Positions 1 through 7,422 of a stretch of 64,000 nucleotides of DNA are shown piece by piece. The translations under genes and the position numbers were made by a program. A model generated the notes under the pieces. The model was not told where the DNA came from. It made no database searches and was given only the letters and a program-made list of their open reading frames with translations. Numbering within the stretch: position 1 is the stretch's first letter; each line of letters begins with the position of its first letter. This DNA comes from Tenacibaculum finnmarkense genomovar ulcerans (GTDB lineage: Bacteria > Bacteroidota > Bacteroidia > Flavobacteriales > Flavobacteriaceae). The stretch is from the NCBI RefSeq assembly GCF_900239495.1, contig NZ_OENE01000015.1:110300-174299 (forward strand), in the 5' to 3' direction.

Positions 1-1
1 T

Positions 2-66
2 AATTCGATGTATTATTCTATGTTATAAAAGTATTTTTAGAACCTATTTAAAATTCAAATAGGCTA
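2..66. repeat. 65-bp direct repeat, left copy
   Basis: Positions 2-66 are identical to 1547-1611. The right half (about 39-65) is itself a small inverted repeat built on CCTATTT and AAATAGG. The two copies bracket the GG-leader peptide gene and the carboxypeptidase-regulatory-like gene. The core AGAACCTATTTAAAA also recurs at 22736-22750, which suggests a dispersed repeat family. Confidence 0.9.
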
Positions 67-163
67 ATATCTTTTAAATTAAAACATTTTATTATTTACT
101 GCAAGTTTTATGCAGTGGAGAATATTAATATTGCAATGTGGTAAAATAAAAAGGTGCACATTT

Positions 164-171
164 TAGTTTTG
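164..171 (+). promoter_or_regulatory. -7 box of the GG-leader peptide gene
   Basis: TAGTTTTG fits the Bacteroidota -7 consensus TAnnTTTG and lies about 40 bases upstream of the ATG at 210. No TTG is seen at the usual 19-21 base spacing, so the call rests on the -7 box alone. Confidence 0.4.
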
Positions 172-209
172 AACACAAAAAATATTTTTTAATCTAAAAA
201 TTTAACGAA

Positions 210-392
210 ATGAACAATTTAAGTAAATTTGGAGTTCAAAAATTGAACTTAACAGAAATTAAGAAAATTCAAGGTGGATGGAGATGGTTTGGTTCTGAAA
301 CTGATTCACATACAGGAGGATGTGCTACAACAACCTATAAAAGCCATTATTTTTTTAGGAATTCGAACATCTCACAAATTAGTCAGTCTTGA
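210..392 (+). CDS. double-glycine leader peptide (bacteriocin-like or secreted peptide precursor)
   Basis: This is a 60-residue peptide. Its first 23 residues look like a ComC/bacteriocin-type leader: an N-terminal Asn/Leu segment, an amphipathic helix (LNLTEIKKI) and the cleavage pair GG at residues 22-23. Such leaders are normally cut by C39-peptidase ABC exporters. The predicted mature part (24-60) starts WRWFGS, has a single Cys at about residue 38, a GG pair and a Ser/Asn-rich end. No exporter or modification enzyme lies in the window, so function is unknown; it could be a bacteriocin, a signal or another secreted peptide. A weak hairpin terminator follows at 426-453. The gene lies between two copies of a 65-bp direct repeat. 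Confidence 0.65.
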   Translation: MNNLSKFGVQKLNLTEIKKIQGGWRWFGSETDSHTGGCATTTYKSHYFFRNSNISQISQS

Positions 393-425
393 AATTGCTT
401 GTTAACTGTATCATTCTTCAAATAA

Positions 426-453
426 ATTCGTGATTTTTTTTCACGGATTTTAA
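426..453 (+). terminator. hairpin between the leader-peptide gene and the next gene
   Basis: ATTCGTGA (426-433) pairs with TCACGGAT (441-448) over a T-rich loop and is followed by a short T run. It is a plausible weak intrinsic terminator. Confidence 0.4.
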
Positions 454-463
454 AATACTATTT

Positions 464-1249
464 ATGAGATTATTTTTTATATTATTGACTTTACCTTTGT
501 ATATTTTCGCACAAAAAAACATAATAATTATTGATTCTATAACTAAAAATCCAATAGAATACGCAACAGTATTATTTAATAATAGTGGCGTTTACTCTGA
601 TTCAAAAGGAAGTATTGAATTACCTAATGATATTTCAAAAATAAAAGTTTCATCTATCGGTTACAAAAACAAGGAAATACATCACTTAAAAGACACTATA
701 TTTTTAGTGGAAAAAATAGAATATTTAAAAGAAGTTATTATTACGGTGACTCCTAAAACAAAAAGAGTAATAAATAAAAAAAAGAGTAAATTATATGTAA
801 ATGCTAGTTCAAAAAGTGAAGCTGGATATTTTTCAAAACTTTTTTCTTTAGCCAAAACTTCTAAAATAGAAAATGCTCACTTTGATATTCTAAATGATTC
901 AAAAGAAAGATTGTGTAGATTACTTATTTATGAAGTTAAAAACACACTCCCACATAAAAATATTATACATCAAAATATTATAAGAAAAATCCCACCAAAT
1001 AGCGAAAATTTTGAAATAGATTTAAAAGAAAATGATATCGTTTTAGATAAAGGAGATTATCATTTAGTTTTAGAAGTTTTTGATATAAAAATTAATAATT
1101 CTTCATTTAAAATAGGTTGTTACAAAACTCACTCAAAAAACAATAGCATGGTTAAGGGGGTTTTTGATAAAAGTGAATGGGAGTCTATAAAAACATTAAA
1201 CAAGAGAAAAGTATTTGCATTTAATTTTTTCCTAACAATAAAAGATTAA
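464..1249 (+). CDS. secreted carboxypeptidase-regulatory-like domain protein
   Basis: 261 residues with an N-terminal signal peptide (about 1-17, ending FAQ). Residues 18-90 form a carboxypeptidase D regulatory-like (CarboxypepD_reg-like) beta-sandwich, recognisable by the pattern IDSITKNPIEYATV, an internal SDSKG turn and VSSIGYKNKEI. The remaining 170 residues are Lys/Asn-rich and resemble the beta-rich tail found in many Bacteroidota proteins with this domain (pattern ENDIVLDKGDYHLVLEVFD). The protein is probably periplasmic or at the outer membrane. It has no TonB plug or barrel, so it is not a transporter. It is the second gene of the repeat-bracketed cassette; a link to the GG peptide upstream is only positional. 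Confidence 0.7.
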   Translation: MRLFFILLTLPLYIFAQKNIIIIDSITKNPIEYATVLFNNSGVYSDSKGSIELPNDISKIKVSSIGYKNKEIHHLKDTIFLVEKIEYLKEVIITVTPKTKRVINKKKSKLYVNASSKSEAGYFSKLFSLAKTSKIENAHFDILNDSKERLCRLLIYEVKNTLPHKNIIHQNIIRKIPPNSENFEIDLKENDIVLDKGDYHLVLEVFDIKINNSSFKIGCYKTHSKNNSMVKGVFDKSEWESIKTLNKRKVFAFNFFLTIKD

Positions 1250-1343
1250 AATAATATCAGATGCAATAACGGATGTAAACAAAGCACAAGCCTAGTAAAA
1301 ATAAATAAAACAATTAAGAGCCGGTTCAAGAATTAAATAAACT

Positions 1344-1476
1344 GTCAGTTCGAGTGATTTTTTTCCTTCAAAAAAATGGTATCGAGAACTTTTTTATCTT
1401 CAAAATCAATATAAAACAATTCAAATTCTCGATACAATTTCAATTCCTTCTAGTCATTAAAATCACTCGAATTGAC
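1344..1476. repeat. nested inverted repeat
   Basis: The outer arms are 1344-1361 and 1459-1476 (18 bases, one mismatch, core TCGAGTGATTTT). The inner arms are TATCGAGAA at 1380-1388 and TTCTCGATA at 1426-1434. The whole could fold into a long interrupted hairpin. It has no coding potential and looks like a non-autonomous intergenic repeat. Confidence 0.75.
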
Positions 1477-1546
1477 AAATACCATCCAAAAAAGCTAAAA
1501 AATATAGCAAATTAAAATGCAAAAATGAATTTATTCAGTTTAACGG

Positions 1547-1611
1547 AATTCGATGTATTATTCTATGTTATAAAAGTATTTTTAGAACCTATTTAAAATT
1601 CAAATAGGCTA
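1547..1611. repeat. 65-bp direct repeat, right copy
   Basis: Identical to positions 2-66. Sequence on both sides differs from that around the left copy, so the identity is bounded. Confidence 0.9.
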
Positions 1612-1619
1612 TTAAACAT

Positions 1620-1652
1620 AAACCTCACAGGTTTTAAAAACTTGTGAGGTTT
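1620..1652 (-). terminator. terminator of the antiporter gene
   Basis: AAACCTCACA (1620-1629) pairs with TGTGAGGTTT (1643-1652) around an A/T-rich loop. It lies 50 bases beyond the stop of the minus-strand antiporter gene. Confidence 0.7.
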
Positions 1653-1702
1653 GTTACTTTTATATAGTAGTTTTTCTAATAAAAATCCACACAACCACTT
1701 TC

Positions 1703-2644
1703 TTAACTCAATTTTAAATACACAAAAACAGTGTAAGCAACTAATAATATAATTCCATGAACCCAATTTAAGCGTAATTTCTTTGGGAAAAATGCAAATG
1801 GCAATATGATAAACGAAATGGCAAGCATCCAATAAATATCATTATTTACCAAACTTAAAGCATCAGCACCTAATTTTATCGGTGTAATAATGGAAGTAAT
1901 TCCTAAAACTGCCAATATATTAAAGACATTCGAACCAATTAAATTTCCTAAAGAAATAGCTTTCTCTTTTTTCAAAACTGCAATGATTGATGCCGCTAAT
2001 TCTGGTACACTTGTTCCTACAGAAACCACGGTAACACCAATAATAGCATCACTTACACCCATACTTTTTGCTAAGTTTGTAGCACCATCAATTAACCATT
2101 CCGAACCTAACCACAGGCAAAAACCACCAATACTTAAAAATAACACCACCTTATATAAAGGTAACTCTTCATCATCTTCAGGCATTTCATCGACTACCGC
2201 TGTTTTTTGAAAACGCAATAAATACACTAAAAACACCACCAACATACTAAATAAAATAATCCCTTCGTATTGCTCAATAGTATTATCAAAAGCGATAAAA
2301 AAATATAATAAACCTGAAGCCACCATCATTACAGGCCAATCGGTTTTATAAAAGTTTTTTTCTACTTCAATAGTTGATAAAATTAGCGTAATCCCTAAAA
2401 CCAAGCCAATATTAGCAATATTAGAACCAATTACATTCCCTACTGCCAAGCCTGGAGCGCCGTTTAATGCCGATTTTATACTTACAATTAACTCTGGTGC
2501 TGAGGTTGCAAAAGAAACAACCGTCATTCCGATTACTACTTTTGGGATGTTTAATTTTAACGATAATCCAACGGCTGCTTTTAAAAGCCAATTCCCTCCA
2601 AGAACTAATAATAACAATCCTAACGCTATATATACAATATCCAT
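1703..2644 (-). CDS. calcium/sodium antiporter (CaCA family, YrbG-like)
   Basis: An inner-membrane exchanger of about 313 residues with the two inverted alpha repeats of the CaCA family. The first carries VSFATSAPELIVSI with GNVIGSNIANIGL, the second VSVGTSVPELAASI with GNLIGSNVFNILAVLG. About ten hydrophobic segments are visible. The start is placed at the ATG at 2644 (MDIVYIALG) rather than the ATG at 2665, because a good promoter (TTG, 21 bases, TATATTTG at 2663-2670) would put the upstream ATG inside the -7 box. The gene is monocistronic, with a hairpin terminator at 1620-1652. It exchanges Ca2+ for Na+ or H+ by family membership; the true ion is not shown by sequence. Confidence 0.92.
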   Translation of the reverse strand: MDIVYIALGLLLLVLGGNWLLKAAVGLSLKLNIPKVVIGMTVVSFATSAPELIVSIKSALNGAPGLAVGNVIGSNIANIGLVLGITLILSTIEVEKNFYKTDWPVMMVASGLLYFFIAFDNTIEQYEGIILFSMLVVFLVYLLRFQKTAVVDEMPEDDEELPLYKVVLFLSIGGFCLWLGSEWLIDGATNLAKSMGVSDAIIGVTVVSVGTSVPELAASIIAVLKKEKAISLGNLIGSNVFNILAVLGITSIITPIKLGADALSLVNNDIYWMLAISFIILPFAFFPKKLRLNWVHGIILLVAYTVFVYLKLS

Positions 2645-2662
2645 CGATTCTATTTTTTCTTG

Positions 2663-2694
2663 CAAATATAGAACTTTGACATCAAAATAAACAA
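2663..2694 (-). promoter_or_regulatory. promoter of the antiporter gene
   Basis: On the minus strand a TTG (complement of 2692-2694) is followed by 21 bases and then TATATTTG (complement of 2663-2670), matching the Bacteroidota consensus. Transcription should begin near 2656, which decides the start codon at 2644. Confidence 0.7.
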
Positions 2695-3108
2695 GTGCTA
2701 AAAGGCTTAAAAAAAGAACAAATACAAAAAAATAAGCTTTGTAAACACCTGTTTTCCTTTATTTTCTTTAAAATAATTATAAAACTCCAGTATTAAATTA
2801 TCATTCAAAACATAAAAGTAAGTTTCTGCTTAAAAATCAGAACACAAAATAAGTAAACTATATTATAAATTAAAACCATTTATCACCTTTTAACTTCTTA
2901 TTTAAATCCAAACAGATTAAATGCTAAATATCTTTTTGGAAGCGAGCTTTTCTTTACGCTATATTCATAAAAAATTAAGAATTATAAACCAATTAAAAAA
3001 CCCAAACAAATGATTGCTATTACATTAAAACTAATTATTATCGCAATAAAAATTGCAACGATTATCGCTTTATTATCATAACCAACTCTTAAAACTAAAC
3101 TATATTTT
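2695..3108. other. intergenic region without an established gene
   Basis: A/T-rich spacer between the divergent antiporter and SPFH genes. The only item of note is a short ORF at 3010-3081, listed separately. Confidence 0.6.
3010..3081 (+). CDS. possible 23-residue hydrophobic peptide upstream of the SPFH gene
   Basis: ATG at 3010, stop TAA at 3079-3081. The product would be a single Ile/Leu/Ala-rich membrane helix (MIAITLKLIIIAIKIATIIA...). It is in the same reading frame as the SPFH gene at 3109, separated by one stop and nine sense codons. It may be a small membrane peptide, a decayed N-terminal extension, or chance. Confidence 0.25.
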   Translation: MIAITLKLIIIAIKIATIIALLS

Positions 3109-4452
3109 ATGCTAACATTTATCGGAGTATTATTAATTATTACAGGGCTAACAACGATGTTATTAAGCTCAATTATTAAAAACAACAAAATTTTAACTTG
3201 GTTTACTTTTCAAAGAAGTATTCAATTAACAGCGCTTGGTGCTTTTATGAGCATTATTACAGGAATGTTTTTTTATGCAGATGCAGGTACTGCTTATGCG
3301 GTACAATACGTTTCTGGTGGCGATAAAATGATTACCACCCAAGGATTAAAATTAAAATGGTGGGGACGAATTATTCCTTTATCGTATGAAACCTCTATAA
3401 AAGATATTATTGTTAAAGAACAAAGTGAATTACCAAAAAGTGACCGAGGTATTTATAACCGAAAAGCACAAAAATGGGAATTTAGCGATGCTATTAAAGC
3501 TGAAATAAGCACTTCTGTAATTGTAGGTGTAAATATTAATGATGAAGCGGTTTTTTTAAACATGGCAGATAGAAACAGAAGCGAATCTAAATTAATTTAC
3601 GGAAGAGTTTTACCAAATATTGATGCCGCTATAAAAAACACCTGTAAATTGATGGATGCACAAGATTATATTTCTGGGCAGGCTTCTGATTTTGATAGGT
3701 ATTTTAGAGATCAATTAGAAAACGGAATGTATCAAGTAGAGCAATATTACGAAGCTGAAAACAGCAATGAAGTTGTAGGCGATACAACCACTATTCGAAA
3801 AATAAAAATCGGAAAATCAAGTAAACAGAAAAAATTTAGAATAAAAAGGACCAAAGATGGTACTATTATTAGAGATGATTCTAATACATTAAAACAATAT
3901 GGTTTAAAAATTTACCAAGCACAAGTAACGGGTATTGATTGGGAATCTTCTTTTGATGAGCGTTTAGATTTACAAAAAAATGAAGTTGCCCAAACACAGT
4001 TAGAAAAACAACAAGCCGAACGTGAATATTACAGAGCTAAAAAAGAGGTTGCTAAAGGAGAATCTGAAAAAGCAAAAGAAAGAGCAAGGTTAGAAAAAAT
4101 CCAAATTCAACAAACAATTGAAGCCGAAACAGAAGCAAAAGTAGCTGGGTTTAACTTAATCAAAGAAAAAAAGCAATTTGAAGTTGAGCAATACAAAGCC
4201 AAAAGTAAAAAAGTAGCTGCCGAAGCGCAATATTATGAAAACGCTAAATTAGTTAGTGCTGGTTTAACCCCACAAGAAAAAGCAGAATGGGAATATAAAA
4301 CAGCCGTTGGTGTTGCCCAACAAATAAAAGACCTACAACTTCCTGCTACTTATATTGAAGGTGGAAATAGCGGAGGAAACGCAAACGGAAGCTTATTACA
4401 GTCATTAATTGGTGCTGATTTAGCTAAGAAAATGATGCAAAGTAAAAAATAA
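3109..4452 (+). CDS. SPFH/Band 7 domain membrane protein
   Basis: 447 residues. Two hydrophobic segments (about 1-22 and 33-57) anchor the N-terminus. An SPFH/Band 7-type domain follows (about 60-300), and then a long charged coiled coil rich in Glu, Lys, Gln and Ala (about 285-390: QLEKQQAEREYYRAKKEVAK). The C-terminus contains a Gly/Asn-rich linker. This is the architecture of flotillin or prohibitin-like scaffold proteins that oligomerise on membranes. It differs from classical flotillins in having two N-terminal helices. No NfeD partner lies beside it. A strong hairpin follows at 4463-4506. The exact role is not deducible. Confidence 0.8.
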   Translation: MLTFIGVLLIITGLTTMLLSSIIKNNKILTWFTFQRSIQLTALGAFMSIITGMFFYADAGTAYAVQYVSGGDKMITTQGLKLKWWGRIIPLSYETSIKDIIVKEQSELPKSDRGIYNRKAQKWEFSDAIKAEISTSVIVGVNINDEAVFLNMADRNRSESKLIYGRVLPNIDAAIKNTCKLMDAQDYISGQASDFDRYFRDQLENGMYQVEQYYEAENSNEVVGDTTTIRKIKIGKSSKQKKFRIKRTKDGTIIRDDSNTLKQYGLKIYQAQVTGIDWESSFDERLDLQKNEVAQTQLEKQQAEREYYRAKKEVAKGESEKAKERARLEKIQIQQTIEAETEAKVAGFNLIKEKKQFEVEQYKAKSKKVAAEAQYYENAKLVSAGLTPQEKAEWEYKTAVGVAQQIKDLQLPATYIEGGNSGGNANGSLLQSLIGADLAKKMMQSKK

Positions 4453-4462
4453 AATGACTTTT

Positions 4463-4506
4463 ATTACTAAGGGCAACCTATCTGGCTTTATGTTACCCTT
4501 AGTAAT
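4463..4506 (+). terminator. hairpin after the SPFH gene
   Basis: ATTACTAAGGG (4463-4473) is the exact reverse complement of CCCTTAGTAAT (4496-4506), and the stem extends further with GTT/AAC pairs. It begins 11 bases after the stop codon. Confidence 0.65.
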
Positions 4507-4548
4507 ACATTATTTTTCAGTATTTTTGATATAGAATCAAATATATCA

Positions 4549-4701
4549 ATGAAAAAACAATCTTTTAAAGCTTTAGCAAAACTAAACAAACTACTACTAC
4601 CCTCTTTTACAAAAAGAGCGTTAGATATTTCTACAGCTTCGAAATTTCAATTAGCTATTATTGGATGGCGAGCATTTATTACTATAAACTCATTAGATTA
4701 A
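4549..4701 (+). CDS. small conserved basic protein of flavobacteria (50 residues)
   Basis: A 50-residue ORF (MKKQSFKALAKLNKLLLPSF...) with the pattern LAKLNK, SFTKRALDISTASKFQLAIIGWR and a terminal LD. I recognise this as a small Flavobacteriaceae family, sometimes mis-named SsrA-binding protein in annotations; it is far too short to be SmpB. It is basic, with one amphipathic and one hydrophobic helix. It sits 19 bases upstream of the DUF2007 gene and is probably co-transcribed with it. Function unknown. Confidence 0.7.
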   Translation: MKKQSFKALAKLNKLLLPSFTKRALDISTASKFQLAIIGWRAFITINSLD

Positions 4702-4720
4702 CATATTAAAACTTAAAATT

Positions 4721-4945
4721 ATGAAAGAACACGTAAAAGTATACACAGGAACTTCAATTTTAGCAAACAGGCTTGCTTTTTTATTAGATGAGGCTAAAAT
4801 TCCAAGTTTAGTTAAAGACACAAAAGAATCTGGAAGATTAGCAGGTTTTGGTGCTACAGGTGATTCTTGCGAATTATTTATCTACAAAGCTGATTTTCAA
4901 GATGCTGAAAAAATAATAAATGATTTCAAAAAAGAATTAAATTAA
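4721..4945 (+). CDS. DUF2007 domain protein (putative signal-transducing protein)
   Basis: 74 residues matching the DUF2007 fold: KVYTGTSILANRLAFLLDEAKIPSLV, a Gly-rich turn (AGFGATGDSCELFIYKADFQDAE) and a final amphipathic helix. Members are related to PII-like ferredoxin-fold proteins and are thought to bind small ligands or partners, but no function is established. It follows the 50-residue gene closely and precedes tRNA-Arg. Confidence 0.8.
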   Translation: MKEHVKVYTGTSILANRLAFLLDEAKIPSLVKDTKESGRLAGFGATGDSCELFIYKADFQDAEKIINDFKKELN

Positions 4946-5004
4946 TTTTTGAAAAAAAAAGTAAAAAAAACTTGAATTTATTTTTTTTATCAATAAAACA
5001 GTTG

Positions 5005-5012
5005 TAGATTTG
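5005..5012 (+). promoter_or_regulatory. -7 box of tRNA-Arg
   Basis: TAGATTTG matches TAnnTTTG and ends 12 bases before the mature tRNA. No TTG is present at the expected spacing. Confidence 0.5.
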
Positions 5013-5024
5013 CACTCGCAATAC

Positions 5025-5098
5025 GGCCATGTGGCGCAACTGAATAGCGCACTTGATTACGGCTCAAGAGGTTGCAGGTTTGAATCCTGCCATGGTCA
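5025..5098 (+). tRNA. tRNA-Arg (anticodon ACG)
   Basis: 74 nt with a complete cloverleaf: acceptor GGCCATG pairing with CATGGTC, D stem GCGC/GCGC, anticodon stem CTTGA/TCAAG with loop TTACGGC, T arm GCAGG-TTTGAAT-CCTGC and discriminator A. CCA is not encoded. Its last 21 bases belong to the 27-bp att duplication of the adjacent integrative element, which therefore rebuilt the tRNA 3' end on insertion. Confidence 0.95.
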
Positions 5099-5104
5099 CA
5101 AAAA
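5078..5104 (+). mobile_element. attL of the tRNA-Arg integrative element
   Basis: 27 bases (GTTTGAATCCTGCCATGGTC plus CACAAAA) identical to 10259-10285. They cover the T loop to the 3' end of tRNA-Arg plus a few A residues, a classic tyrosine-integrase attachment site. Confidence 0.9.
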
Positions 5105-5528
5105 AAACGAGTTAATAAACTGATACATAGTTCATTAACTCGCTTTTTCTTTTGTTGTTTTTTGGTTTGGTACTTTTTTTGGTACGATTTGCATTTTAAC
5201 TACTTGAATTATGCCAGTTCCTGATTGTTTATAATTCGTTTGCTAGTCACGGAAAATTTACTTTGAGGGTTTTTTTTCCTAGTGCTTTTTATAGAAGGTT
5301 AATCAAAATTGGATTGCGCTATTTAAAAGCATTACTCAAGAATCAGTAGTGAAACAAAACGCCCAAGTAATTTTTTACTTCGGATTGGTAACCCCCTAAA
5401 CACCCCCCCTTTTACCTTGCCTATTCCTTGCAAATTATAAATCATAGTAAAAATATACAGTTGCTTTTTTACAGTTGCTTAAATCGTTTGTTTTGTATTC
5501 GAGGTTTTCGCCAATTTTGGTGAAAACT
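5105..5528. other. left-end non-coding region of the element
   Basis: Holds the terminator at 5108-5148, two TGGTAC motifs (one inside TGGTACGATT at 5180-5189) and a C-rich stretch near 5390-5412. I see no supported gene. It is a candidate for integrase arm-type binding. Confidence 0.5.
5108..5148 (+). terminator. element-borne terminator for tRNA-Arg
   Basis: CGAGTTAATAAACT (5108-5121) pairs with AGTTCATTAACTCG (5129-5142) with one mismatch and is followed by five T. It lies inside the element directly after attL, so it now terminates the host tRNA. Confidence 0.75.
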
Positions 5529-5747
5529 CTATTTGCTTAACTTCAATATTATATTTTTTACCCTATCGGAACTGATACTAAACACGTCGGCTGTTAATTC
5601 GTACCGATTGTAAACACCTGATTCTTTTGGTAAACTTTGGTAATACTCAAACATCTTTAAATTTCTGATTAGTGTGTACGGTATTAAATCCAAATTATAA
5701 AGAAACTCTATTGTGTCAATATTCTTTTTAAGTTCGTTATAAAGCAT
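5529..5747 (-). CDS. small element protein, unknown (72 residues)
   Basis: 72 residues. The C-terminal half (YELTADVFSISSDRVKNIILKLSK) has the spacing of a helix-turn-helix recognition unit like those that sense a pattern and pick a promoter, but the match is weak. It follows the 82-residue gene by 3 bases and is the last gene of the operon towards attL. Possibly a small DNA-binding regulator; no family recognised. Confidence 0.5.
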   Translation of the reverse strand: MLYNELKKNIDTIEFLYNLDLIPYTLIRNLKMFEYYQSLPKESGVYNRYELTADVFSISSDRVKNIILKLSK

Positions 5748-5750
5748 ATT

Positions 5751-5999
5751 TTAGTTAATCGTAATTTTATGATTTACTATCGACTTTAAAAATTGCCGTG
5801 CATCGCTTGTTTTTAATTCCGTTGGTTTCTTTTTCGGTTCTACTATTAATAATTTTACAACCCTGCTAATAATTGCCTTTGTTGGTTTTATTTCTGATAG
5901 GTATAACGAATCAGTATAAATATAACCGCTGGAAGTGTACGACACCATCAGAAAACAATCTTTGTGTAATTCCGTTATTTTGATATTATTCTTTTTCAT
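5751..5999 (-). CDS. small element protein, unknown (82 residues)
   Basis: 82 residues, basic and beta-rich in the first half (NIKITELHKDCFLMVSYTSS), with a Lys/Pro-rich segment near 55-61 and a helical C-terminus. It sits one base after the replication-type gene and 3 bases before the 72-residue gene, so the three are surely co-transcribed. No family recognised; in small plasmids this position often holds a copy-control or accessory replication gene, but that is a guess. Confidence 0.5.
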   Translation of the reverse strand: MKKNNIKITELHKDCFLMVSYTSSGYIYTDSLYLSEIKPTKAIISRVVKLLIVEPKKKPTELKTSDARQFLKSIVNHKITIN

Positions 6000-6000
6000 A

Positions 6001-7356
6001 TTAAATTAGTTTGATTTGGTTTGGGTTGTTGTATTTCTTTTTTCGGTATCCAGTAGAAGTAATTTTTTTACGGTGTTTATTTCTAATCGCTTTAAGTATT
6101 CGTTTCTCTTTTGTGTTTTCATATTTGCACGTTCCTACTTTGGTTTTTTTAATCCAAATACTACAAAGCAAATCAAATGTTTTAGGTTCGTTTTTTCTTA
6201 AATATTTAAGTGTAGCAATGCCTATATTATTAACTCCTTTTTTTTCGTGAATTAAAGGCAAATTTGTGTACTTGCATTTTAGGTTTTTTGGTGGCTGGTA
6301 TTGTGTAATGTTTATCCCTATACTTGAACTGTTAATCGTTACACACTTTTGTTTTTTTATAACCTCTTTTTTGGGCTTCAAATAGCTGTTAATCGTTACA
6401 CACTTTTGCTTTATATTTTTATAAATTTTAGCCTTTAAATTATCTGAATAATTAACAATAAAATTGTGTAGTTTTTTCTTTGGTCGATCCCTATGAATTG
6501 GCTTTAAATTGTGTAACCAATAACGAGGGTTTGAGTAATTATTTAAACTTTGCTTTTGACTATCTGTAAGGCTTTTTTTATCTATTGTATAATCATAATA
6601 AACTACTTCATTGAAAGCCTTTAAAAGAAATTCTCTTGCGTTGTTCAATGTAGTTGTGTTAATATCTTTAAATGATACAATACATAATTGCTTTAAGTAT
6701 TCGGACTTTACTATTTTTAATTCTACTCTTAAAACATTGCCAATCATTCCGTATTGCTTTGCTTTGTCGTAAATTTTAATGTAGTATTGTTGGTGTATTG
6801 ATTGTGCAAAAGAACCGTTAAAACGATACTCAAATTCTTTATTTTTATGAAATAGTAATCCCTTTAAAAACAACTTTGAATTAAAGTCAGGCGTTGTATT
6901 TACTCCAAACTCTATATTTTGTAATATCATTTGTTGAGGTTCACAATTAAATAATAATTCCAAGTACCTACGAACCTCAACAATATTATCAAAGTCAAAA
7001 GTATTGCCGTTGTAACCTTTGTATTTGCTTTTAGCCATTGCTAAGGCTTCAATTTGTTGTTGTTGTTCTACTGGTGTGCTAATTGGCATTAACTTAATTT
7101 TGTCAAGTACTCTTTTATGGTTCGGTGCTACAATTCCTTTGATTGAATTATACATCTTATGTAAACTGCCAGTAAACAACACTAAACCGCTCTCGTAAAC
7201 TGCTATTTTGCAAAAATGGTAGTCAGCTATTAACGTACCGTTGTTTTTTTGTTCGCCTGTTTTCGTTTCATACGTTCCAGAAAAAGACAAAAAAGGCAGC
7301 TCCAGTAAGCGTGTTACATCTACATATTGAAGTAATATTTTAGTGTAATCAATCAA
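6001..7356 (-). CDS. putative replication initiation protein (phage/plasmid Rep-like)
   Basis: 451 residues. The middle part has the pattern of rolling-circle-type Rep proteins of the gene II/X or Rep_trans kind: NIEFGVNT at about 148-154, YIKIYDKAKQY at 192-202 and NVLRVELKIVKSEYLKQL at 207-224. The catalytic Tyr cannot be assigned with confidence. The C-terminal 150 residues are Lys-rich, include a duplicated KQKCVTINS (316-324 and 335-343) and a short Cys/Lys tail, and are probably DNA-binding. It heads a three-gene operon. I infer that it drives replication of the excised circle. An alternative is an uncharacterised DNA-processing protein. Confidence 0.6.
   Translation of the reverse strand: MIDYTKILLQYVDVTRLLELPFLSFSGTYETKTGEQKNNGTLIADYHFCKIAVYESGLVLFTGSLHKMYNSIKGIVAPNHKRVLDKIKLMPISTPVEQQQQIEALAMAKSKYKGYNGNTFDFDNIVEVRRYLELLFNCEPQQMILQNIEFGVNTTPDFNSKLFLKGLLFHKNKEFEYRFNGSFAQSIHQQYYIKIYDKAKQYGMIGNVLRVELKIVKSEYLKQLCIVSFKDINTTTLNNAREFLLKAFNEVVYYDYTIDKKSLTDSQKQSLNNYSNPRYWLHNLKPIHRDRPKKKLHNFIVNYSDNLKAKIYKNIKQKCVTINSYLKPKKEVIKKQKCVTINSSSIGINITQYQPPKNLKCKYTNLPLIHEKKGVNNIGIATLKYLRKNEPKTFDLLCSIWIKKTKVGTCKYENTKEKRILKAIRNKHRKKITSTGYRKKKYNNPNQIKLI
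6329..6408. repeat. 23-bp direct repeat inside the rep gene
   Basis: 6329-6351 and 6386-6408 are identical (CTGTTAATCGTTACACAC plus TTTTG), with start points 57 bases apart. They encode the duplicated CVTINS motif of the Rep-like protein. Confidence 0.85.
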
Positions 7357-7422
7357 TGTAATATCATTAAAATTAAAGTAAGCGTTGCCATATCGCTAAG
7401 TAATAAGCAATTGGAACTAATG

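Larger units (their letters stand above)
1250..1702. other. intergenic region with a nested inverted repeat and the right direct-repeat copy
   Basis: No gene is supported here. It holds an imperfect nested inverted repeat (1344-1476), the second 65-bp direct repeat (1547-1611) and the antiporter terminator (1620-1652). Confidence 0.7.

Noticed and set aside
1890..2210. Plus-strand open frame of 106 codons
   Set aside because: It is the complement of the antiporter gene, whose membrane motifs are clear; the translation here is low-complexity and unrelated to any family.
2645..2665. Upstream ATG of the antiporter (MQEKIES extension)
   Set aside because: It lies inside the predicted -7 box, and homologs normally start at the equivalent of residue 8.
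6011..6250. Plus-strand open frames opposite the Rep-like gene
   Set aside because: They are Phe/Leu-rich complements of a Lys/Asn-rich coding region, with no promoter and no family pattern.
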